A stretch of DNA of 64,000 nt from Leifsonia soli (GCF_013408745.1 NZ_JACCBJ010000001.1:1550001-1614000); one strand, 5' to 3'; shown: positions 35,486 to 44,390, numbered from the stretch's first letter. The notes: generated by a model not told the origin, from the letters alone. Program-made: numbers and translations.

Positions 35486-35521
35486 CCGCTCCCGCCGGCG
35501 CGGCCGGGTAGCGTGGATGGA

Positions 35522-36946
35522 GTGACCCCCTCCGACGATTCGGCGCGCCCGCGCCCGCGCCCGCGCACAGGAGCGGCCGTCGCCGCACTCAGCCTCGGCA
35601 CCCTGCTGAACCCGCTCAACTCGTCGATGATCGCCGTCGCCCTCGTGCCGCTGCAGCACGACTTCGAGGTGGGCGTGACGGCCGTGACCTGGGTCATCAC
35701 GTCGTTCTATCTGGCCTCGGCCGCCGGCCAACCGCTGATGGGCCGGCTCGGCGACCGGTTCGGCCCGCGCCGCCTGTTCCTGTTCGGGATGCTCGTGGTC
35801 GTGCTCGCGTGCGTGCTCACGCCGTTCTCGGGATCCCTCGCCGCGGTCTGCGTCGGCCGGGTGGCGCTGGCGGTGGGGACGGCGACCGCGTTCCCGTCGG
35901 CGATCGCCCTGCTGCGGCCCCTCGCGGCCACCTCCGGGGTCGGGACGCCCCGGCTGCTCGGCCGCATCCAGATCGCCAACACCTCGGGCGCCGCCATCGG
36001 GCCGGTGCTCGGCGGCGCGCTGATCACGTTCCTCGGCTGGCAGTCGATCTTCTGGGTGAACGTCCCCCTGGCGCTGATCGCGTTCGCCGGCGTGTGGTTC
36101 TTCGCCCCGCGCACGGCGGAGAAGCAGGAGCGCACCCCGCTGGCGCGCACCCTGGCCGAGTCCGACATCCCCGGCATCCTGCTGTTCGTCGCCACGCTGA
36201 CGTCGCTGCTGATCTTCCTCCTCGACCTGCACCCGCAGCCGCTCTGGTGGCTGCTGCCGGTGTGCGCGGTCGCGGCCGTCCTGTTCGTCTGGCGGGAGCT
36301 GCGCACGGCGCACCCGTTCCTCGACCTGCGGCTGCTCGCGGCGAACCGGCGGCTGATGCTGGTCTACCTCAGCTTCGCGATCTTCAACGTCGTGTACTAC
36401 TCCGCCTTCTTCGGGCTCCCGCAGTACCTGCAGACCCACGGCGGCTACAGCGCGGGGGTCGCCGGGCTGCTGATGTTCCCGCTCGCGGCGGTGACGATCG
36501 TCGTCACGCCGCTCGCCGCGCGCGCCATCGAGTCCGTGGGCCTGCGGCCGACGCTGATCGCCGGCGCGGTCGCCCTCGTCGTCGGCGCCGCCCTGCTCGC
36601 CGTCGCCGCCGCGACCACCGCGCCCTGGGTGGTGCTGCTGCTCACGGCGGCGCTCGGCATCCCCTACTGCGTGGTCAGCATCGGGATGAATCAGGCGCTC
36701 TACTCGGCCGCCCGGCCGGAGGACAGCGGTGTCGCCGCCGGGATCTTCCAGACCTCGCGCTACGTCGGCGCGATCGTCGCGACCACGGTGCTCGGGCTGC
36801 TGTTCAGCGGAGGTGCGACCGGGAGCAGCTGGCTGGCCGCCGTCGCGGTCGCGACCGCTCTCGCGGTGGTGCACCTGGCGCTGCTGGTGTTCGTGCGACC
36901 CGGGAGGACGCGGCCGCAGGGCGCGTCGGAGCCGGCCGCCGGGTGA
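35522..36946 (+). CDS. MFS drug-resistance-type transporter
   Basis: 474 aa from GTG 35522. TAGCGT lies 7 nt upstream, and an in-frame GTG at 35513 overlaps it. About 13-14 hydrophobic spans, with LNSSMIAVALVPLQHDFEVG in TM1, GRLGDRFGPRR as the conserved loop between TM2 and TM3, and QIANTSGAAIGPVLGG as the antiporter motif. It belongs with DHA2-type exporters, like the transporter at 9.4 kb, and has no linked regulator. Substrate is unknown. Confidence 0.88.
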   Translation: MTPSDDSARPRPRPRTGAAVAALSLGTLLNPLNSSMIAVALVPLQHDFEVGVTAVTWVITSFYLASAAGQPLMGRLGDRFGPRRLFLFGMLVVVLACVLTPFSGSLAAVCVGRVALAVGTATAFPSAIALLRPLAATSGVGTPRLLGRIQIANTSGAAIGPVLGGALITFLGWQSIFWVNVPLALIAFAGVWFFAPRTAEKQERTPLARTLAESDIPGILLFVATLTSLLIFLLDLHPQPLWWLLPVCAVAAVLFVWRELRTAHPFLDLRLLAANRRLMLVYLSFAIFNVVYYSAFFGLPQYLQTHGGYSAGVAGLLMFPLAAVTIVVTPLAARAIESVGLRPTLIAGAVALVVGAALLAVAAATTAPWVVLLLTAALGIPYCVVSIGMNQALYSAARPEDSGVAAGIFQTSRYVGAIVATTVLGLLFSGGATGSSWLAAVAVATALAVVHLALLVFVRPGRTRPQGASEPAAG

Positions 36947-36964
36947 GGGCGGTCGCCGGCGGCG

Positions 36965-37162
36965 TCAGGCGACGAGAGCGGTCCCCGGCGGGGCGGCGCG
37001 TCGTGGCGTCGCCGTGGCCTTCCGGCACAGCGGATTCCGGCATCCGACCGACACCGTCACCACCGTCCAGGCCCCGCGTGACGTCGGCACCAGCCGTCGT
37101 TCCGCGGAGATCGGCTCTCCGCACACTCTGCACACCCGTGAGTCCGCGACCATCGTGATCAC
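36965..37162 (-). CDS. Small putative zinc-ribbon protein
   Basis: 65 aa or 62 aa (starts at 37162 or 37153). Four cysteines are arranged as CRVCGEP and GCRNPLCRK, about 26 residues apart, suggesting one metal-binding ribbon. The tail is basic. It converges on the MFS gene. The coding case rests on the cysteine spacing only, so moderate confidence. Confidence 0.5.
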   Translation of the reverse strand: MITMVADSRVCRVCGEPISAERRLVPTSRGAWTVVTVSVGCRNPLCRKATATPRRAAPPGTALVA

Positions 37163-37353
37163 CCCATCCGACCCGTGGCACCCGCTTCGCCACTTCCATG
37201 GTGCGCCCGGCGACGGGCGGAAACAAGATCCGCCGTGAGCGCCGGAGCCTGTGGATGTGCGTATTTCCGTCCACAGCGCCGGCTCTCGCCCGATTCTCCA
37301 CAGGTCACGACGCCGGCCGCCCTCCTCGGGCCGGGACGGGTAGCGTCGAGTGC

Positions 37354-38076
37354 ATGCAGATCGACGTCCCCACCACGGTCGGCCCCGGCCGCCTGACCGT
37401 CTCCCCGGCCGAGGATCCGGCAGCGGTGCTCTGGCTCGGCCACGGTGCCGGCGGAGGCATCGACGCCGTCGACCTGGGCGCCCTGGCGGCCCGGCTCCCC
37501 GCCGAGCGCATCACCGTCGTACGTTACGAACAGCCGTGGCGCGTGGCGGGCAAACGCGTCGCGGCACGGCCGGCGACGCTCGACGTCGCGTGGGAGGAGA
37601 CCGCGCCGCGGGTTCGCGAGCTCGCCGGCGACCTCCCGCTGGTCGTGGGCGGCAGGAGCGCCGGCGCGCGCGTCGCCTGCCGCACGGCCGCGGCGCTCGA
37701 CGCACGGGCGGTCGTCTGCCTCGCCTTTCCGCTGCACCCGCCCGGCACGCCGGAGCGGTCGCGGCTCGACGAACTCCTCGCACCGGTCGTCCCCGTGCTC
37801 GTCGTGCAAGGCGGAAGCGATCCGTTCGGTTCAGCGTCCGTGATCGCCGCCGAGGTCGGCGCAGCCGAGGTCGGCGCAGCCGAGGTCGGCGCAGCCGAGG
37901 TCGGCGCCGCGGAGGTCGGCGCATCCGGGCCGGGCGCCTCCGGCCGCATCCGCGTCGTCGAGGTCCCGGGCGCCGATCACGGTATGCGGGTGCCGAAGGC
38001 CTCCGTGATCGGGGCGGCTGGCGTGCGCGACCTCATCGTCTCGACGGTCGCGGAGTTCGTCCGCGCCGTCGTGTGA
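37354..38076 (+). CDS. Alpha/beta-hydrolase (dienelactone hydrolase-like)
   Basis: 240 aa from ATG 37354, with TAGCGT 7 nt upstream (leaderless pattern). GHGAGGGIDAVDL is the oxyanion-side loop, VVGGRSAGARVA the nucleophile elbow (Gly-x-Ser-x-Gly as GRSAG), VLVVQGGSDPFG the Asp segment and GADHGMR the His. So the triad is complete. Between the Asp and His lies an odd insert of five AEVGA repeats (37846-37920). The family includes KANL3/Tex30-like hydrolases of unknown substrate. Confidence 0.82.
   Translation: MQIDVPTTVGPGRLTVSPAEDPAAVLWLGHGAGGGIDAVDLGALAARLPAERITVVRYEQPWRVAGKRVAARPATLDVAWEETAPRVRELAGDLPLVVGGRSAGARVACRTAAALDARAVVCLAFPLHPPGTPERSRLDELLAPVVPVLVVQGGSDPFGSASVIAAEVGAAEVGAAEVGAAEVGAAEVGASGPGASGRIRVVEVPGADHGMRVPKASVIGAAGVRDLIVSTVAEFVRAVV
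37846..37923 (+). repeat. 15-bp tandem repeat inside hydrolase (AEVGA x5)
   Basis: Five copies of GCCGAGGTCGGCGCA (last ones with single changes) code AEVGA repeated in frame. Four copies are nearly identical at nucleotide level, which points to recent expansion. Confidence 0.92.
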
Positions 38077-38089
38077 ACGGTCGATATGG

Positions 38090-38551
38090 CTAGAACTCGC
38101 CCTTGATCACGAAATACGAGCCGCGGATCGTGCCGGCTAGGCGCGACTTCTGCCGGGCGAATTTGAAGGACGACAGCTCCTCCGGAACGTCCATCCCGTC
38201 CGAGAGCTTGAAGCCCACCGCACGCTTGCCGCCCTCGGCCAGGGTGTACAACACGTTGATCGACAGCCCGGACTCGTAGAAGACGTACGTCATCCGGATC
38301 CCGTCGACCTCGAAGTCGGTGGCTTCGAGGGCCGGAGAGGCGATGACGATGCCGCGCTCCTCCTTCAGGACCCGCGCCACCCGATCCACCGCCCCCTTCT
38401 CTTCGTCCGCGCTGCCGACGGTGAAGACGTGGTCGTACTTGTTGCGGAAGTAGCGCGCCTCGTTGGCGCGGAGCCCGGCAAGCGCGTCCGCCACCGGCGA
38501 CGACTCCAGACCAACGGTGGAGACGTTCTCGAAGTCGACGGCGTACGGCAT
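38090..38551 (-). CDS. Conserved hypothetical protein
   Basis: 153 aa from ATG 38551, with AGGAGG 5 nt upstream, so translation is well supported. It reads MPYAVDFENVSTVGLESSPV, then RANEARYFRNKYDHVFTVGS and a beta-rich C-terminal half ending GSYFVIKGEF. No signal peptide or membrane span. I do not recognise a family with certainty, although the style resembles small tail-like or curli-type beta proteins. It converges on the hydrolase gene, 13 bp from its stop. Confidence 0.75.
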   Translation of the reverse strand: MPYAVDFENVSTVGLESSPVADALAGLRANEARYFRNKYDHVFTVGSADEEKGAVDRVARVLKEERGIVIASPALEATDFEVDGIRMTYVFYESGLSINVLYTLAEGGKRAVGFKLSDGMDVPEELSSFKFARQKSRLAGTIRGSYFVIKGEF

Positions 38552-38663
38552 AGGTTCCTCCTGGATGTGCGTGGTCCGAGCCCCACCGTAGCGTGCGCCG
38601 TGCCCTGGGCGGGTGCGGGCGTGTCCGCTGCCGCCGAGGGCAGGACCGCGCCAGGATCGTGGA

Positions 38664-39203
38664 GTGTCCGAGCTGCTGATGCGCATCCACAGTCCCGAGT
38701 TCCAGGCGATGTCCGAGCGGGTGCTCGAGGTGACGGCCCTGACCTCCCGCCTCAACGTCCTCCCCTTCGACGACGAGGAGGGGAAGGCCGCACTGTTTGC
38801 GCAGATCCTCGGCCGTCCGCTCCCACCGCGGACGACCATCTATCCGCCGTTCTTCACCGATCACGGCCGCAACCTGGAGCTCGCGGAGCGGGTGTTCATC
38901 AACCAGAACTGCACGTTCCTCGACTACGCCGGCATCCGCCTCGGCGAGCGCGTCATGGTCGCGCCGAAGGCGACCTTCATCACCGTCGGCCATCCCGTCG
39001 ACACCGACGACCGTCGCATCTGGCTCACCGGCGGCCCCATCACCGTCGAGGAGAACGTGTGGATCGGCGCGGGCGCCACCATCCTCCCCGGCGTCACCAT
39101 CGGCCGCGACTCCGTGATCGCCGCGGGCGCCGTGGTCGCGGAGGACGTCCCCGCCCGAACGCTCGTGGCCGGGCCGAAGGCCGCCGTGCTGCGCGGGTGG
39201 TGA
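38664..39203 (+). CDS. Sugar/maltose O-acetyltransferase-like, left-handed beta-helix
   Basis: 179 aa from GTG 38664, with CAGGAT 6 nt upstream. The hexapeptide-repeat beta-helix begins at FINQNCTFLDYAGIRLGERV and contains the nodulation/maltose acetyltransferase motif PITVEENVWIGAGATILPGVTIGRDSVIAAGAVV (parts quoted). The catalytic His is in FITVGHPVD. The acetyl-CoA-dependent acceptor is unknown. It converges on the LuxR-type regulator with 21 bp between stops. Confidence 0.88.
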   Translation: MSELLMRIHSPEFQAMSERVLEVTALTSRLNVLPFDDEEGKAALFAQILGRPLPPRTTIYPPFFTDHGRNLELAERVFINQNCTFLDYAGIRLGERVMVAPKATFITVGHPVDTDDRRIWLTGGPITVEENVWIGAGATILPGVTIGRDSVIAAGAVVAEDVPARTLVAGPKAAVLRGW

Positions 39204-39224
39204 CGGCCACCACGCAGATCAGCG

Positions 39225-41516
39225 TCAGATCGGCACGAGCTCGGTCGCCTTGCCGAGGAGTTCCAGCTCGAGCGCCCGCTGCACCGCGTCCGACCGCGAC
39301 GAGACGCCGAATTTCTGGAAGATCGCGCGGATCTGGGTCCGGACGGTGTTGGGCGAGACGTAGAGACGCTCAGCGATCTCCGGTCGGGTCAGGTGCGTCT
39401 GCAGGTAGGGAAGCACCCGCTGCTCGGCCGCGGTGAGCGCCACGGATTCGGCGCGCCGCTCCAGCGTCCGCGTGTGCGTGGCGAGCAGATCCCGCGCGGA
39501 CGCGATCCGCACGTCGAGGGCGTCCCCCGGCACACCCGGCGGAAGGATGTCGTCGATCTCGTCGAGGAGGATCCTCGCCGCGTCCGCATCGCCGACCATC
39601 AGCTGTGCGCGAACGAGGAGCAACCGTGTCGGGATGCCGAGGAGCGGCACGGCGCTCCCGCAGCGCTGACGTTCCGACATCGCCCGGGCGAGGTACTGTC
39701 CACCCGACAGCCGTCGACCGGCATGGAGCTCCGCACAGGCGGCGGCCGCGTGCGCGTACGCCGACATGACATAGCCTTCGATGCCTCCCGCACGGATGGT
39801 GTCCAGGGCTCTCTCGACGTGCGGCGTCGCGCGGTCCCACGCTCCGGCCTCGATCGCGAGGAAGGCGAACTCGGACTCGCAGATCACGATGGAGGCCGGA
39901 TTGCCGTGGGCGCCGGCGAGGTGGATCGCCTCGCTGAGCACGACCGTCGCGCGCTCCTCGTAGCCGACGTGGAGCAGGGTGCTGCCCAGGATCTGGATGG
40001 CGGGGTCCCGCCACGGGCTCTCGAGCGGTTCGACCTCGGCGGCGAACTCGGCGTCCTCGAGGGCCGAGTCGATGCCGTCGCGCATCATGATGGCCCGGAT
40101 CATGGCCTTCGCCGAAGCGACATTGATCCCGGCGGCGTCGGCGTCATCGGGAACCATCCCCAACAGGGTTCCCCACTTCCGGGCGTCGTCATCGGATCCC
40201 GCGAGGACGGCGAACCAGGCGAACACCACGACGGCTGACGGGTTCGCGAGGAGGTTGGCGTCGCCGATCTCGCGCAACCAGCGGCCGAGTGTCGCGCTCT
40301 CCCCCGCCTCGTAGGCCGGGAGGCCGGCGGCGGTCACCAGGGCGGTCGCGGTGGGGAAGTCTCCCGCCGCGATCGCATGATCGATCGCCGCCGGGAGCTG
40401 GCCGCGCTCCGCGAACCAGCGCGACGCGCGGGCATGCAGCGTCGGCACGAGCGAAGCCGACTCGAGCTGCAGCTGATCCGCCAGGTACTCCTTGAACAGC
40501 GGATGCAGACGGTAGGCGCGGCCGTCCGCGTCCGCCGTGACGAAGAGCTGGCGCGATTCGAGGTCGCGCAGGACCCGGATCGAATCGGTGCGATCCAGCA
40601 CCGCGTCGCACAGGTCCGGGATGTGGGTCCCGAGGATCGAGGTGCGCAGCAGGAATTGCCGGGTGTCCTCGGGGAGGTCGCGCACGCATTCCCGGTAGAG
40701 GTAGTCGGCGAGTGCGCTGTTGTCGCTCGTGACGGCGAACGGCCGGCTGCGCGAGAGCAGGGCGTACATGTGCAGCCCGGCCGCCCAGCCATCGCACCGC
40801 TCCACCCATTCGGCAAGGATGCCGGGGGCTACACGTGCGCCGGCTTCGGCGGCGATCCTCGCCGCCCCGGCGACGTCGATGCGCAGCTCGGCCGCTCCGA
40901 CCCTCGACGCGGACATCGCCACCCGCTCCCGGGCCAACGCCGCCACGTGCTGCCGGCTCGCCAGGACCACCTGCGATCCGGCCGGCACCCGAGCCAGGGC
41001 GACCTCCAACGCGTCGATGCACCCGACCGTCTTCAGCACGTGGACGTCGTCGATGAACAGGACGAACGGCCGTTCGCACCAGGAGAGCGCGAGCGCCAGC
41101 GCCGGCGCCAGCCTGCTCAGCACTCCCGTTTGGGTGGTCGCGATCTGTGTGAAGACCGACTCGGCCTCCGAGGCGAACGCCGTGCACACCCGCGCGAGAA
41201 GGCGGATCACGGCGGCCGGGTCGTCATCGTCCTGACGGAGCGTGAGCCACCCCGTCGCCCGGTCCTCGACCTGCTTCCACTCGGCGAGGAGCGACGTCTT
41301 CCCGTAGCCTGCGGGCGCCTCGACCGTGACGATCCGGGAGTTGCCGGCGCGGAGCGACCCGATGAGGTCCTGCCGGTGAACGTACGCCGCGTCGAAGAGC
41401 GGAGCGGTGGTCTTGCTCTCGAAGAGGAGAGCCTCCACGTCGTCGTTCGCCGAACCCATCCGATACTCCATCGCCGCACCGGCTGAAAGGCTCGTGCGAG
41501 CCCGCCAGGACATCAT
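39225..41516 (-). CDS. LuxR-family ATPase regulator (MalT/LAL type)
   Basis: 763 aa. STAND-type ATPase with Walker A EAPAGYGKTS (residues 66-75), Walker B FVLFIDDVH near 155, and LASRQ sensor. Residues ~370-690 form a helical TPR-like region. The C-terminal LuxR helix-turn-helix is LTAAEQRVLPYLQTHLTRPEIAERLYVSPNTVRTQI (parts quoted), about 700-755. Alternative starts exist at 41471 and 41456. An AT-rich promoter with ATAAATGCATCTAAA precedes it. No obvious target operon is adjacent, so the controlled pathway is unknown. Confidence 0.88.
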   Translation of the reverse strand: MMSWRARTSLSAGAAMEYRMGSANDDVEALLFESKTTAPLFDAAYVHRQDLIGSLRAGNSRIVTVEAPAGYGKTSLLAEWKQVEDRATGWLTLRQDDDDPAAVIRLLARVCTAFASEAESVFTQIATTQTGVLSRLAPALALALSWCERPFVLFIDDVHVLKTVGCIDALEVALARVPAGSQVVLASRQHVAALARERVAMSASRVGAAELRIDVAGAARIAAEAGARVAPGILAEWVERCDGWAAGLHMYALLSRSRPFAVTSDNSALADYLYRECVRDLPEDTRQFLLRTSILGTHIPDLCDAVLDRTDSIRVLRDLESRQLFVTADADGRAYRLHPLFKEYLADQLQLESASLVPTLHARASRWFAERGQLPAAIDHAIAAGDFPTATALVTAAGLPAYEAGESATLGRWLREIGDANLLANPSAVVVFAWFAVLAGSDDDARKWGTLLGMVPDDADAAGINVASAKAMIRAIMMRDGIDSALEDAEFAAEVEPLESPWRDPAIQILGSTLLHVGYEERATVVLSEAIHLAGAHGNPASIVICESEFAFLAIEAGAWDRATPHVERALDTIRAGGIEGYVMSAYAHAAAACAELHAGRRLSGGQYLARAMSERQRCGSAVPLLGIPTRLLLVRAQLMVGDADAARILLDEIDDILPPGVPGDALDVRIASARDLLATHTRTLERRAESVALTAAEQRVLPYLQTHLTRPEIAERLYVSPNTVRTQIRAIFQKFGVSSRSDAVQRALELELLGKATELVPI

Positions 41517-41688
41517 CCCTATTTAGATGCATTTATACCCGGTGCTGCGCAGTCGTGGAGAACGCATCCTGCGATCGTGGACAGAGGACCCGCCCTGCCG
41601 GACGCACTCCGGAGCGCTCGAGCCGCGAGACCTCGTCCACGACGTTCGCGTCAGCCGGTCGTGGGGAGGTGAAAGGTAGCCGGATGCG

Positions 41689-42285
41689 TCACTCGGCGGA
41701 CCAGAGCTCCTCTGCCTCGATGGTCAGATCGATCAGCTGGCGCAGAAGCCCGCCCATCGATGTCGATCTCAACAGGGTGTACCTGTCGTACTCGCCCAGC
41801 GGGGCGATCGCCGCCAGTTGCCATACGGCTGCGACCGGATCGTCCGCCAGCTCGATGTCGGCATCCGCGTCCGGATCCGCGACCCGGGCGATCACACGGC
41901 GGACGACCGCTTGTGCCTCAGTCCGCAGGGGTGCGAGCTCTTCGGACCATTCCAGATCCGGCAGCGTCGAGAGCTCGGCCTGGGGATACGGGTCATCGTC
42001 GACCCAGCGCTCGACCGTGACCCTCCGGGTCCCCACGGCGATGATGAGCAGGTCGTCGGGGCGCGCGGCGGCGCTCACCAGACGCGCCATCGTCCCGACC
42101 GAGGCGCGCTGGTCGCCGCCCCCGGCTTCGGGTCCGCGCTCGATGAGGACGACGCCGAACTCCGGTTCGTCCTCGTCGAGCAGTCGCCCGACCATCGTGA
42201 GATACCGCGGCTCGAACACACGCAGCGGTATCGGCACGAAGGGGAACAGCACCGATCCGAGCGGGAACATCGGCGAGGCGGCCAT
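41689..42285 (-). CDS. LON N-terminal substrate-binding domain protein
   Basis: 198 aa from ATG 42285 (MAASPMFPLGSVLFPFVPIP). The stretch FPLGSVLFPFVPIPLRVFEPRY is the start of the Lon substrate-binding (LAN) domain, here without ATPase or protease parts. Such stand-alone proteins are frequent in actinobacteria and their role is not settled. It is divergent from the DUF427 gene with only 35 bp between start codons, so the promoters nearly abut. Confidence 0.87.
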   Translation of the reverse strand: MAASPMFPLGSVLFPFVPIPLRVFEPRYLTMVGRLLDEDEPEFGVVLIERGPEAGGGDQRASVGTMARLVSAAARPDDLLIIAVGTRRVTVERWVDDDPYPQAELSTLPDLEWSEELAPLRTEAQAVVRRVIARVADPDADADIELADDPVAAVWQLAAIAPLGEYDRYTLLRSTSMGGLLRQLIDLTIEAEELWSAE

Positions 42286-42320
42286 ACTCCAGTGAATCAC
42301 CGCTGACGTAGAGTGAACAG

Positions 42321-42818
42321 GTGCCCCGACCGCGCCCGGAGATCCCAGGACCGGGACAGGAGTCCGTGTGGGACTACCCGCGGCCGCCGCGCATCGAGCG
42401 CGTCGACGCGTCCGTCACGATCCGTCTGGGCGGCCAGCTCATCGTTGAAACCCGAGACGTCGTCCGTGTGCTCGAGACCAGCCATCCGCCGGTCTATTAC
42501 CTGCCGATAGCGGACTTCGTGACCGGCGCCCTGGCCGACGCGGACGGCTCATCGTTCTGCGAATTCAAGGGAACCGCGCGATATCTGGACGTGCGAGGCG
42601 GAGTCGAGGTGCGGTCCGCCAGCGCGTGGAACTACCCGCACCCGTCGCCGGGATTCGAGTCGCTCCGAGACCGCGTCGCCGTCTACGCACAGCAGATGGA
42701 CGAGTGCACGGTCGACGGCGAGGTCGTCACGCCCCAGCCCGGAGACTTCTACGGCGGCTGGATCACACGTGCCGTCGTCGGGCCCTTCAAGGGGTCCCCC
42801 GGCTCACGGAACTGGTGA
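42321..42818 (+). CDS. DUF427 family protein
   Basis: 165 aa from GTG 42321. TAGAGT lies 6 nt upstream (leaderless). The DUF427 core is plain: WDYPRPPRIERVDASVTIRLGG, VRVLETSHPPVYYLPIADF, EFKGTARYLDV, SAWNYPHPSPGFE. It is a small beta-barrel of unknown biochemical role. The gene is followed by a ychF-like 3' fragment. Confidence 0.88.
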   Translation: MPRPRPEIPGPGQESVWDYPRPPRIERVDASVTIRLGGQLIVETRDVVRVLETSHPPVYYLPIADFVTGALADADGSSFCEFKGTARYLDVRGGVEVRSASAWNYPHPSPGFESLRDRVAVYAQQMDECTVDGEVVTPQPGDFYGGWITRAVVGPFKGSPGSRNW

Positions 42819-42882
42819 CCGCGGGAGAGGCTCGGGGTCGGTTCCGGCTTCTGATGTGGTCGCTGAGGACGGCGCGCGGCAA

Positions 42883-42921
42883 AAACCCCAGACCAGCACG
42901 TTGAAGCGGAACTCGACCACG
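42883..42921 (-). pseudogene. Remnant of a ychF 3' end (direct repeat 1)
   Basis: On the minus strand this reads VVEFRFNV, the last eight residues of YchF, but runs on into LVWGF without the stop. It aligns to 43261-43302, the true ychF end, with one 3-nt gap and four substitutions. The substitutions inside the shared codons are synonymous, so it looks like the end of a diverged ychF allele and not a plain local copy. Confidence 0.75.
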
Positions 42922-42932
42922 CTACGTCAGAG

Positions 42933-43193
42933 CTAGGCACTTGGATTTGGCGTTTCGGCTTCGCCCGCGGCTTCTAACTCCTGGGTCGCAAGCGGCAGAA
43001 CTTCCGCCTCGTAGCGTTTGTAACTGCGCCGGAGGACAAAAGCACTGATGAGGAATGCGACGCTCAACATGAGGAAGACCATGGGCTCCCGCGTCGCGCG
43101 TAGAGCCCCGACAGCGACGCCAACTACGCCAACAACTAGACAGATCCCGCTCGCAACGACGAGAACTATCCAATTCCATCGCGCAGTTTTCAC
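42933..43193 (-). CDS. Small two-TM membrane protein on low-GC insert
   Basis: 86 aa from GTG 43193. Two hydrophobic segments, WIVLVVASGICLVVGVVGVAVG and MVFLMLSVAFLISAFVL (parts quoted), then a basic stretch RRSYKRYEAE and an acidic tail. No family recognised. CATACT lies 6 nt upstream. By eye its DNA is clearly less GC-rich than the neighbours and it sits between the two ychF-end copies, which suggests it arrived as a small insert. Confidence 0.6.
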   Translation of the reverse strand: MKTARWNWIVLVVASGICLVVGVVGVAVGALRATREPMVFLMLSVAFLISAFVLRRSYKRYEAEVLPLATQELEAAGEAETPNPSA

Positions 43194-43260
43194 CGCATCA
43201 GTATGCCCGCATCCGTCGGGAGACGAACAGACGATGCCGCTTCGGTGCTTGAATCGAAAG

Positions 43261-43302
43261 AAACCCCAGATCAGCTACACATTGAAGCGGAACTCCACCA
43301 CG
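43261..43302 (-). repeat. ychF 3' end (direct repeat 2)
   Basis: The genuine ychF C-terminal codons and stop (43275-43277), matching the remnant at 42883-42921. The two repeats bracket about 340 bp containing the small membrane gene. Confidence 0.8.
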
Positions 43303-44348
43303 TCGCCGTCCTGCATGACGTAGTCCTTGCCTTCCATGCGCGCCTTGCCGCGCGAGCGGGCCTCGGCGATGCTTCCGGCATCCATCAGGTCGTCGAAGGA
43401 GATGACCTCGGCCTTGATGAAGCCCTTCTCGAAGTCGGTGTGGATGACGCCCGCCGCCTGCGGGGCCTTCCAGCCCTTGTGGATGGTCCAGGCGCGCGCT
43501 TCCTTCGGCCCGGCGGTCAGGTAGGTCTGCAGGCCGAGGGTGTCGAAGCCGATGCGGGCGAGCTGGTCGAGGCCGGACTCCTCCTGGCCGGTCGAGGCGA
43601 GCAGCTCCGCGGCATCGGCAGCGTCGAGGTCGATCAGCTCCGACTCGAGCTTGGCGTCCAGGAACACCGCCTGAGCCGGCGCGACCAGCGCGGCCAGCTC
43701 GGCGCGGCGGGACTCGTCGGTCAGCACGTCCTCGTCCACGTTGAAAACGTAAATGAAGGGCTTCGCGGTGAGGAGGCCCAGCTCGCGGACCGGCTCCAGG
43801 TCGATCGACGAGGTCGACAGCGGCTTGCCCGAGTTCAGGTACTCGATCGCGGCGCGCGCGGTCTCCAGCACCACCGGCTCCAGCTTGCGGCCCTTGACCT
43901 CCTTCTCGTACCGCTGCTCGGCCTTCTCGAGGGTCTGCAGGTCGGCGAGGATGAGCTCGGTGTTGATGGTCTCCATGTCGCCGGCCGGGTCGGTCTTCCC
44001 CGCGACGTGGACGACGTCGGCGTCGCTGAAGCCGCGCACCACCTGGGCGATCGCGTCGGCCTCACGGATGTTCGCCAGGAACTTGTTGCCGAGCCCCTCA
44101 CCCTCGCTGGCGCCCTTCACGATGCCCGCGATGTCGACGAACGACACCGGGGCCGGGACGATCCGCTCGCTGTGGAACAGCTCGGCCAGGCGGTCCAGCC
44201 GCGGGTCGGGCAGGTTCACCACGCCGACGTTCGGCTCGATGGTCGCGAACGGGTAGTTCGCGGCGAGCGCGTCGTTCTTGGTCAGCGCGTTGAACAGGGT
44301 GGACTTGCCCACATTGGGCAGCCCGACGATTCCGATAGTGAGAGCCAC
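43275..44348 (-). CDS. ychF: Redox-regulated ATPase YchF
   Basis: 357 aa OBG-type P-loop protein that hydrolyses ATP and binds ribosomes. G1 is GIVGLPNVGKST (residues 6-17), then FVDIAGIVKGASEGEGLGN with the switch region, a coiled-coil middle (ADLQTLEKAEQRYEKEVKGR), and the C-terminal TGS domain ending GDVVEFRFNV. GTG 44348 lies 8 nt after TAGAAT (leaderless-like). Its 3' end is the site of the repeat described above. Otherwise intact. Confidence 0.97.
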   Translation of the reverse strand: MALTIGIVGLPNVGKSTLFNALTKNDALAANYPFATIEPNVGVVNLPDPRLDRLAELFHSERIVPAPVSFVDIAGIVKGASEGEGLGNKFLANIREADAIAQVVRGFSDADVVHVAGKTDPAGDMETINTELILADLQTLEKAEQRYEKEVKGRKLEPVVLETARAAIEYLNSGKPLSTSSIDLEPVRELGLLTAKPFIYVFNVDEDVLTDESRRAELAALVAPAQAVFLDAKLESELIDLDAADAAELLASTGQEESGLDQLARIGFDTLGLQTYLTAGPKEARAWTIHKGWKAPQAAGVIHTDFEKGFIKAEVISFDDLMDAGSIAEARSRGKARMEGKDYVMQDGDVVEFRFNV

Positions 44349-44390
44349 GGTCGTCCATTCTACGGGGCGGGCCGGACGCGGCCGCCCTGC

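Noticed and set aside
37250..37310. TTCTCCACA and TCCACAG words resembling DnaA boxes, with a weak hairpin
   Set aside because: Only isolated one-mismatch matches, no AT-rich unwinding region and no dnaA/dnaN neighbours, so not an origin.
37846..37923. Repeat tract considered as a CRISPR array
   Set aside because: Units are directly abutting 15-mers with no spacers and continue the hydrolase reading frame.
38090..38551. Possible phage tail-like protein suggesting a prophage
   Set aside because: No other phage gene, integrase or att site surrounds it. It is kept as a hypothetical protein.
42822..42932. Region near the ychF repeat checked for a tRNA gene as integration target
   Set aside because: No cloverleaf or T-loop consensus could be found. 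The repeat is explained by ychF coding sequence.
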